Shown one piece after another: positions 43,203 to 47,918 of a stretch of 47,918 bases of DNA. The notes under the pieces were generated by a model. That model was given only the letters and a program-made list of their open reading frames with translations, was not told the DNA's origin and ran no database searches. A program made the translations under genes and the position numbers. Origin of the DNA: Paracoccus fontiphilus (GTDB lineage: Bacteria > Pseudomonadota > Alphaproteobacteria > Rhodobacterales > Rhodobacteraceae); NCBI RefSeq assembly GCF_017356265.1, contig NZ_JAFNAW010000025.1, positions 1 through 47,918 of the forward strand, in the 5' to 3' direction. Each line of letters opens with the position of its first letter. Position 1 is the stretch's first letter.

Positions 43203-43744
43203 GCGATGTGGACAAGGCGGCTCTCCGCGCCCGCGCTCTGGCCGCCCGGGCGGCGGGCGGCGACCAGGATGCGCTGACCGGCCACCTGATCGCGGCGCTG
43301 GCGCCCCATCGCGGCAAGGTTCTGGCAGGATACTGGCCCATGCGGGGCGAACCCGATCCCCGGCCTGCAATGCGGGCCCATGACGGGCCGCTCTGCCTGC
43401 CGGTCGTGCCCGGCAAGGCCGTGCCGCTGGTCTTTCGCCAATGGGTGGGCGAGCCGCTGGTGCCCGGCCCCTTCGGCACATCCCACCCCGCCGATTCGCA
43501 GCCGGTCCTGCGACCGGCGGTTCTGATCGTTCCGCTGGCGGGCTTCGACCGGCGCGGGAATCGCATCGGCTATGGCGGCGGCTATTACGACCGGACCCTG
43601 CAATTGCTGCGTGAAACGGGCCATGCTTCCGCCATCGGCCTGGCCTTCGCGGTGCAGGAACTGCCCGCCATACCCGCCGAGCCCTTCGACCAGCCGCTGG
43701 ACCTTGTCGTGACCGACCAGGGCACCATCGCGACAGATCAGTAA
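43199..43744 (+). CDS. 5-formyltetrahydrofolate cyclo-ligase
   Basis: A 181-residue enzyme converting 5-formyl-THF to 5,10-methenyl-THF with ATP. The basic N-terminal helix (DKAALRARALAARAAGG), VLAGYWPMRGEPD, and the highly conserved LIVPLAGFDRRGNRIGYGGGYYDRTL identify the MTHFS/YgfA family. It is the last gene of the overlapped hisN-like/mgtE operon. In some proteobacteria 6S RNA lies upstream of this gene; here there is no room for it. Confidence 0.93.
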   Translation: MSDVDKAALRARALAARAAGGDQDALTGHLIAALAPHRGKVLAGYWPMRGEPDPRPAMRAHDGPLCLPVVPGKAVPLVFRQWVGEPLVPGPFGTSHPADSQPVLRPAVLIVPLAGFDRRGNRIGYGGGYYDRTLQLLRETGHASAIGLAFAVQELPAIPAEPFDQPLDLVVTDQGTIATDQ

Positions 43745-44198
43745 AAACCGGCGGTTTGTCGCGCTTTTGCAACAGTTGTGCAAAAGCCGGGGACTGTGAC
43801 GGGACAAGCCTGTGGATAACCCCGGGACGGGCCTGACCAAACGCCTTGGCCACAACGCTGAATCGCGGTTTCGGTGCTGTTGATTAACGGCTGTTGCGGG
43901 CGCCTGTGAGCGAATCTGAACCGATGCCCCGTGCCCGCCTGTCAACGGCTTTCCGATCCTCTCCCCGGAAAAATTTTGATTGAAACGGCGCCGGGACAGG
44001 ATCAATCTAGTGGTCTGTTGCGTTGGTTATACCAGATGTGGTGGCATGTAAACGACCGCCCTCAAGACCGACGCCTTTGTGACCCATACCTGTCGGGCGC
44101 TTTGCCCGCACCCCTTTGCACCGCAAGAAGGGGGGCGGCGGCGTGTTGCCGGGCGCAGGTCGCGGACCAAGGGACGACGACATGAAAGGGCTACGGGC
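43745..44198 (+). promoter_or_regulatory. 454-bp non-coding region and leader upstream of nrdJ
   Basis: No convincing gene lies here. It contains: an inverted repeat CTTTTGCA-N7-TGCAAAAG (43764-43786); a perfect DnaA box TGTGGATAA (43811-43819); a dyad GATTGA...TCAATC (43978-44007); and, close to nrdJ, two stem-loops CGGGC-gcttt-GCCCG (44094-44108) and CCCCTT...AAGGGG (44111-44133). I cannot recognise a cobalamin riboswitch or an NrdR-box pair. The length and structure suggest a regulated promoter and structured mRNA leader for the B12-dependent reductase. Confidence 0.5.
43811..43819 (-). promoter_or_regulatory. Perfect DnaA box
   Basis: TGTGGATAA is the complement of TTATCCACA, the strongest DnaA recognition sequence. 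It lies about 380 bases before nrdJ. DnaA control of ribonucleotide reductase genes is known in E. coli (nrdAB); a single site here may be regulatory or chance. Confidence 0.5.
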
Positions 44199-44202
44199 AT
44201 GA
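44182..44202 (+). CDS. Six-codon upstream ORF overlapping the nrdJ start
   Basis: ATG-AAA-GGG-CTA-CGG-GCA-TGA encodes MKGLRA. It has AAGGGA about eight bases upstream, a better ribosome-binding site than nrdJ's own, and its TGA overlaps the nrdJ ATG in an ATGA arrangement. It may couple translation into nrdJ or be fortuitous. Confidence 0.35.
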   Translation: MKGLRA

Positions 44203-47200
44203 AGATCGAACGGCGTTTCACCACCCCCGCCGGGGGCGCCTATGGTGGCATCGTCTTCACGACGACCACCAGCGAAATCCGCAATCCCGATGGCACCATC
44301 GTCTTCCGCAACGAGCATGTGGAAATCCCCGAAGGGTGGAGCCAGGTCGCCAGCGACGTGATTGCCCAGAAGTATTTCCGCAAGGCGGGCGTTCCGGCGG
44401 CCTTGAAGCGCGTCAAGGAAAAGGGCGTGCCCGAGTTCCTGTGGCGCAGCGTGCCCGATGACGCGGCTTTGGCGGCATTGCCCGAGGACCGGCGTTTCGG
44501 CGGCGAGACCAGCGCCCGGCAGGTCTTCGACCGCATGGCTGGCGCCTGGACCTATTGGGGCTGGAAAGGCGGGTATTTTTCCAACGAAGAAGACGCCCGT
44601 GCCTATCATGACGAGATGCGCTTCATGCTGGCCCGGCAGATGGCCGCGCCGAACTCTCCCCAATGGTTCAACACCGGGCTGCACTGGGCCTATGGCATCG
44701 ACGGCCCGTCGCAGGGGCATTTCTACGTCGATTACAGGACCGGCAAGCTGGTCAAGTCCGACAGCGCCTATGAACACCCCCAGCCGCATGCCTGCTTCAT
44801 CCAGTCGGTCAGCGACGACCTGGTGAACGAGGGCGGGATCATGGACCTGTGGGTCCGCGAGGCGCGCTTGTTCAAGTATGGGTCGGGCACCGGCACCAAC
44901 TTTTCCTCGCTCCGTGGCGAGGGCGAGAAGCTTTCGGGCGGCGGCAAGTCGTCGGGCCTGATGGGCTTCCTCAAGATCGGCGACCGGGCGGCGGGCGCGA
45001 TCAAGTCGGGCGGCACCACGCGCCGTGCGGCCAAGATGGTGATCTGCGACATGGATCACCCCGACATCGAATCCTTCATCAACTGGAAGGTCATCGAGGA
45101 ACAGAAGGTCGCCAGCCTGGTCGCCGGTTCCAAGGCGCACGAGGCGCGGCTGAACGACATCTTCGCCGCCATCCGCGCGGGCGAGGGCGAAACGGACCCC
45201 GCGCAGAACGCAGGGCTGAAGGCGGCGATCCGCGCCGCCAAGCGCGCCATGATCCCGGAAACCTATGTGAACCGCGTGCTGCAATACGCGCGCCAAGGCT
45301 TCGACAGCATCGAGTTCCCGACCTATGACACCGATTGGGATTCGGAAGCCTATGTCAGCGTCTCGGGCCAGAACTCGAACAACTCGGTCCGGGTGACGGA
45401 TGCCTTCCTGAAGGCAGTGCGCGACGATGCACCGTGGGAGCTGGTCCGCCGCACCGACGGCAAGGTCGCCAGGACGGTTTCCGCCCGCGAATTGTGGGAC
45501 CAGGTCGGCCACGCCGCCTGGGCCTGCGCCGATCCCGGCATCCAGTTCCACGACACGGTGAACGCCTGGCACACCTGCCCCGAGGACGGGCCGATCCGCG
45601 GGTCCAACCCGTGCAGCGAATACATGTTCCTGGACGACACGGCCTGCAACCTGGCCTCGATGAACCTGCTGACCTTTTTCGCGGATGGCCGCTTCGATGC
45701 CGACGCCTACGTCCACGCCACCCGGCTGTGGACGGTGACGCTGGAGATCAGCGTGCTGATGGCGCAGTTCCCGTCCAGGGAAATCGCGCAGCGGTCCTAT
45801 GACTTCCGCACGCTGGGCCTGGGCTATGCCAATATCGGCGGCCTTCTGATGAACATGGGCCTGGGCTATGACAGCGACGAGGGCCGGGCGCTCTGTGGGG
45901 CGCTGACGGCCGTGATGACCGGCGTTTCCTATGCGACAAGCGCGCAGATGGCGGCGGAACTGGGGGCCTTCCCCGGATATGCTCGCAATGCCGACCACAT
46001 GCTGCGCGTGATCCGCAACCACCGCGCGGCCGCCCATGGCACCGGGGCCTATCAGGCGGTGAACGTGGCGCCGGTCGAACTGGATGCCGACAACTGCCCC
46101 GACGCCCGCCTTGTCGCCATCGCGCGCGAGGCTTGGGACGAGGCGCTGTCCCTGGGCGAGGATCACGGCTTCCGCAACGCGCAGGTCACGGTGATCGCGC
46201 CGACCGGCACCATCGGCCTGGTCATGGACTGCGACACCACCGGGATCGAGCCCGACTTCGCCCTGGTCAAGTTCAAGAAGCTGGCGGGCGGCGGTTACTT
46301 CAAGATCATCAACCAGTCGGTCCCTGCCGCGCTGGCGACGCTTGGCTACAAGCCCGCGCAGATCGAGGAGATCGTCGCTTACGCCGTGGGCCACGCGTCG
46401 CTTGGCAACTGCCCTGGCATCAACCACACCGCCCTTGCCGGCCACGGCTTCGGCCTGGCGGAAATCGAGAAGGTGGAGGCCGCGCTGGCGACCGCCTTCG
46501 ACATTCGCTTCGTCTTCAACCAATGGACGCTGGGCGAGGATTTCTGCAAGGGCACCCTGGGCATCCCCGCCGACAAGCTGGCCGACCCGACCTTCGACCT
46601 GCTGCGCCACCTGGGGTTCACCCGCGCTCAGATCGACGCCGCCAACGACCATGTCTGCGGCACCATGACGCTGGAAGGCGCGCCGCATCTTCGCGCCGAA
46701 CACCTGCCGGTCTTCGACTGCGCCAATGCCTGCGGCAAGACCGGCAAGCGTTACCTGTCGGTCGAAAGCCACATCCGCATGATGGCGGCGGCGCAGTCCT
46801 TCATCTCGGGCGCGATTTCCAAGACGATCAACATGCCCAACAGCGCGACCATCGCCGACGCGCTTGCGGCCTACGAGCTGTCCTGGTCGCTGGGCATCAA
46901 GGCCAACGCGCTTTACCGCGACGGGTCGAAGCTGTCCCAGCCGCTGGCCGCCGCCTTGGTCGAGGATGACGAGGAGGCCGAGGAGATCCTCGCCACCGGC
47001 AGCGCACAGGAAAAGGCGACCGTCATCGCCGAGAAGATCGTCGAGCGGATCATCGTCAAGGAGGCCGTGCGCAGCCACCGCGAGAAGCTGCCGCAGCGCC
47101 GCAAGGGATACACCCAGAAGGCGGTCGTGGGCGGGCACAAGGTCTATGTCCGCACCGGCGAATACGACGACGGCAAGCTGGGCGAGATCTTCATCGACAT

Positions 47201-47786
47201 GCACAAGGAAGGCGCGGGCTTCCGGGCGATGATGAACAACTTCGCCATCGCCGTGTCCGTGGGCCTGCAATACGGCGTGCCCTTGGAGGAGTTCGTGGAC
47301 GCCTTCACCTTCACCCGCTTCGAACCGGCGGGAATGGTGCAGGGCAACGACAGCATCAAGAACGCGACCTCGATCCTGGACTATGTGTTCCGCGAGCTGG
47401 CCGTCAGCTATCTGGACCGCACCGACCTGGCCCATGTGAAGCCCGAAGGCGCCCGCTTCGACGACATGGGCGGCGGAGAGCGCGAGGGCCTGAACGTGAC
47501 CCCCGTCACCGAGCAGGCCGAGTTGAAGTCCCTGACCATGCTGAAGCAGATCAGCAGCGCCGGTTACCTGCGCAAGCGCCTGCCGCAGGATCTCATGGTG
47601 CTGCAGACTGGCGTATCGGCCACGGCGATCATGTCTGCGGAACCGGCTGCGATGGATCTGCGCTCCAAGGCGCGGATGCAGGGCTACGAGGGCGATCCTT
47701 GCGGCGAATGCGGGAACTACACGCTGGTGCGGAACGGCACCTGCATGAAGTGCAATACCTGCGGCGGCACGAGCGGCTGTAGCTGA
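44199..47786 (+). CDS. nrdJ: Vitamin B12-dependent (class II) ribonucleoside-diphosphate reductase
   Basis: NrdJ, 1195 aa, reduces ribonucleotides to deoxyribonucleotides using adenosylcobalamin and works with or without oxygen. MKIERRFT at ATG 44199 gives the usual N terminus; the upstream frame to 44079 is leader. Landmarks: [27 protein letters not shown] (redox Cys), [16 protein letters not shown], the [23 protein letters not shown] block with the radical-site Cys and Glu, [21 protein letters not shown], and a C-terminal zinc-finger-like [22 protein letters not shown] with extra Cys for disulfide exchange. The long insert after [15 protein letters not shown] is typical of the alphaproteobacterial ~1200-residue form. 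It is monocistronic as far as visible. Confidence 0.97.
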   Translation: MKIERRFTTPAGGAYGGIVFTTTTSEIRNPDGTIVFRNEHVEIPEGWSQVASDVIAQKYFRKAGVPAALKRVKEKGVPEFLWRSVPDDAALAALPEDRRFGGETSARQVFDRMAGAWTYWGWKGGYFSNEEDARAYHDEMRFMLARQMAAPNSPQWFNTGLHWAYGIDGPSQGHFYVDYRTGKLVKSDSAYEHPQPHACFIQSVSDDLVNEGGIMDLWVREARLFKYGSGTGTNFSSLRGEGEKLSGGGKSSGLMGFLKIGDRAAGAIKSGGTTRRAAKMVICDMDHPDIESFINWKVIEEQKVASLVAGSKAHEARLNDIFAAIRAGEGETDPAQNAGLKAAIRAAKRAMIPETYVNRVLQYARQGFDSIEFPTYDTDWDSEAYVSVSGQNSNNSVRVTDAFLKAVRDDAPWELVRRTDGKVARTVSARELWDQVGHAAWACADPGIQFHDTVNAWHTCPEDGPIRGSNPCSEYMFLDDTACNLASMNLLTFFADGRFDADAYVHATRLWTVTLEISVLMAQFPSREIAQRSYDFRTLGLGYANIGGLLMNMGLGYDSDEGRALCGALTAVMTGVSYATSAQMAAELGAFPGYARNADHMLRVIRNHRAAAHGTGAYQAVNVAPVELDADNCPDARLVAIAREAWDEALSLGEDHGFRNAQVTVIAPTGTIGLVMDCDTTGIEPDFALVKFKKLAGGGYFKIINQSVPAALATLGYKPAQIEEIVAYAVGHASLGNCPGINHTALAGHGFGLAEIEKVEAALATAFDIRFVFNQWTLGEDFCKGTLGIPADKLADPTFDLLRHLGFTRAQIDAANDHVCGTMTLEGAPHLRAEHLPVFDCANACGKTGKRYLSVESHIRMMAAAQSFISGAISKTINMPNSATIADALAAYELSWSLGIKANALYRDGSKLSQPLAAALVEDDEEAEEILATGSAQEKATVIAEKIVERIIVKEAVRSHREKLPQRRKGYTQKAVVGGHKVYVRTGEYDDGKLGEIFIDMHKEGAGFRAMMNNFAIAVSVGLQYGVPLEEFVDAFTFTRFEPAGMVQGNDSIKNATSILDYVFRELAVSYLDRTDLAHVKPEGARFDDMGGGEREGLNVTPVTEQAELKSLTMLKQISSAGYLRKRLPQDLMVLQTGVSATAIMSAEPAAMDLRSKARMQGYEGDPCGECGNYTLVRNGTCMKCNTCGGTSGCS

Positions 47787-47787
47787 G

Positions 47788-47813
47788 AGCGGAACGCAAG
47801 AACGCCCTCCGCT
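47788..47813 (+). terminator. Weak hairpin after nrdJ
   Basis: AGCGGA-N14-TCCGCT just after the nrdJ stop forms a 6-bp stem without a T-run; a possible weak terminator. Confidence 0.35.
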
Positions 47814-47848
47814 GCCCGGTCGCGGGCGGCGGTAGTGTCCGCGGACGT

Positions 47849-47918
47849 GGTGTAATTTCACCGGCACGTTCGGTGTAATCTCGGGTGGCCATCGAGGTGT
47901 ATGATCGAGGTGGAGTTT
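47849..47918. other. Short direct repeats at right edge, possible end of a mobile element
   Basis: GGTGTAAT occurs at 47849 and again at 47872, inside a longer imperfect repeat (ACGTGGTGTAATTTC / ACGTTCGGTGTAATCTC), and a related GAGGTGTATGA follows near 47895. Clustered short repeats after a housekeeping gene resemble the subterminal region of an insertion sequence, but the window ends before any transposase. Unproven. Confidence 0.3.

Noticed and set aside
43745..43920. Replication origin suggested by the DnaA box
   Set aside because: Only one perfect box, no cluster of boxes and no AT-rich unwinding region; typical origin-linked genes are absent.
43931..44185. 84-codon ORF in the nrdJ leader
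   Set aside because: No ribosome-binding site, no domain, and composition unlike coding DNA nearby; overlaps leader stem-loops.
43745..44198. Cobalamin riboswitch upstream of nrdJ
   Set aside because: No recognisable B12 box or the usual surrounding conserved blocks on either strand; only generic stem-loops.
44007..47867. 1286-codon minus-strand ORF opposite nrdJ
   Set aside because: High-GC antisense shadow; the plus strand encodes complete NrdJ with all motifs and the antisense product is low-complexity without recognisable domains.

Overview
The window is high-GC, densely packed chromosomal DNA from an alphaproteobacterium, most likely Rhodobacteraceae and Paracoccus-like. The evidence is the overall style of the proteins (Zur/ZnuCB cluster with His-rich linkers, type II lumazine synthase behind an FMN riboswitch, long class II ribonucleotide reductase NrdJ, TatABC followed by a DUF815 ATPase, the small XRE regulator near 40.5 kb). 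The genus is inferred from pattern recognition and no rRNA or tRNA gene is present to confirm it. Most of the window is core or housekeeping gene content. I see no CRISPR array, prophage or toxin-antitoxin pair, and no complete insertion sequence.

Layout. 1-4.1 kb: the low-complexity tail of an RNA-binding-type protein, hemP, and a divergent zinc-uptake locus (znuA leftward; zur-znuC-znuB rightward) with a Zur-box-like dyad between them. 4.3-5.4 kb: three small exported or membrane proteins. 5.4-9.8 kb: leftward acs, an MHS-type transporter with a large periplasmic insertion, and a single-domain response regulator, the intervals carrying strong hairpins. 10-16.8 kb: a HugZ-like FMN-binding protein, a large beta-helix protein, lpdA, an MFS transporter and queA. 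16.9-21.6 kb: bfd-bfr iron storage, gph, and glmU-glmS for UDP-GlcNAc synthesis. 21.6-27.9 kb, all leftward: tatA-tatB-tatC-DUF815 ATPase, a hybrid histidine kinase with two receiver domains, then an FMN riboswitch and ribH2. 28.1-34.7 kb: marC with a retroviral-type aspartic protease, PhoD-like phosphatase, AGE-family epimerase, TerC, and a DUF21/CBS protein. 34.7-40.9 kb: NCS2 permease, a glutaryl-CoA dehydrogenase/CoA-transferase pair, a Bax-inhibitor-1-like protein, an MDR oxidoreductase and an XRE regulator. 41-43.7 kb: a tightly overlapped hisN-like/mgtE/5-formyl-THF cyclo-ligase operon. 43.7-47.8 kb: a roughly 450-bp structured leader and nrdJ. The last ~70 bases hold short repeats that may be the edge of a mobile element.

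Working together: the left third is rich in metal and haem handling (HemP, Znu/Zur, HugZ-like, Bfd/Bfr). Acs with its neighbouring transporter and regulator suggests uptake and activation of short-chain acids. Overlapping start/stop codons (zur-znuC-znuB, glmU-glmS, tatC-DUF815, marC-protease, gcdH-CoA transferase, hisN-mgtE-cyclo-ligase) mark the operons. The observations most worth following are the ATPase coupled to tatC, the unusual insertion in the transporter next to acs, the hairpins that would hide ribosome-binding sites ahead of the beta-helix gene and lpdA, and the nrdJ leader with stem-loops, a perfect DnaA box and a six-codon upstream ORF. None of these is proven novel from sequence alone.
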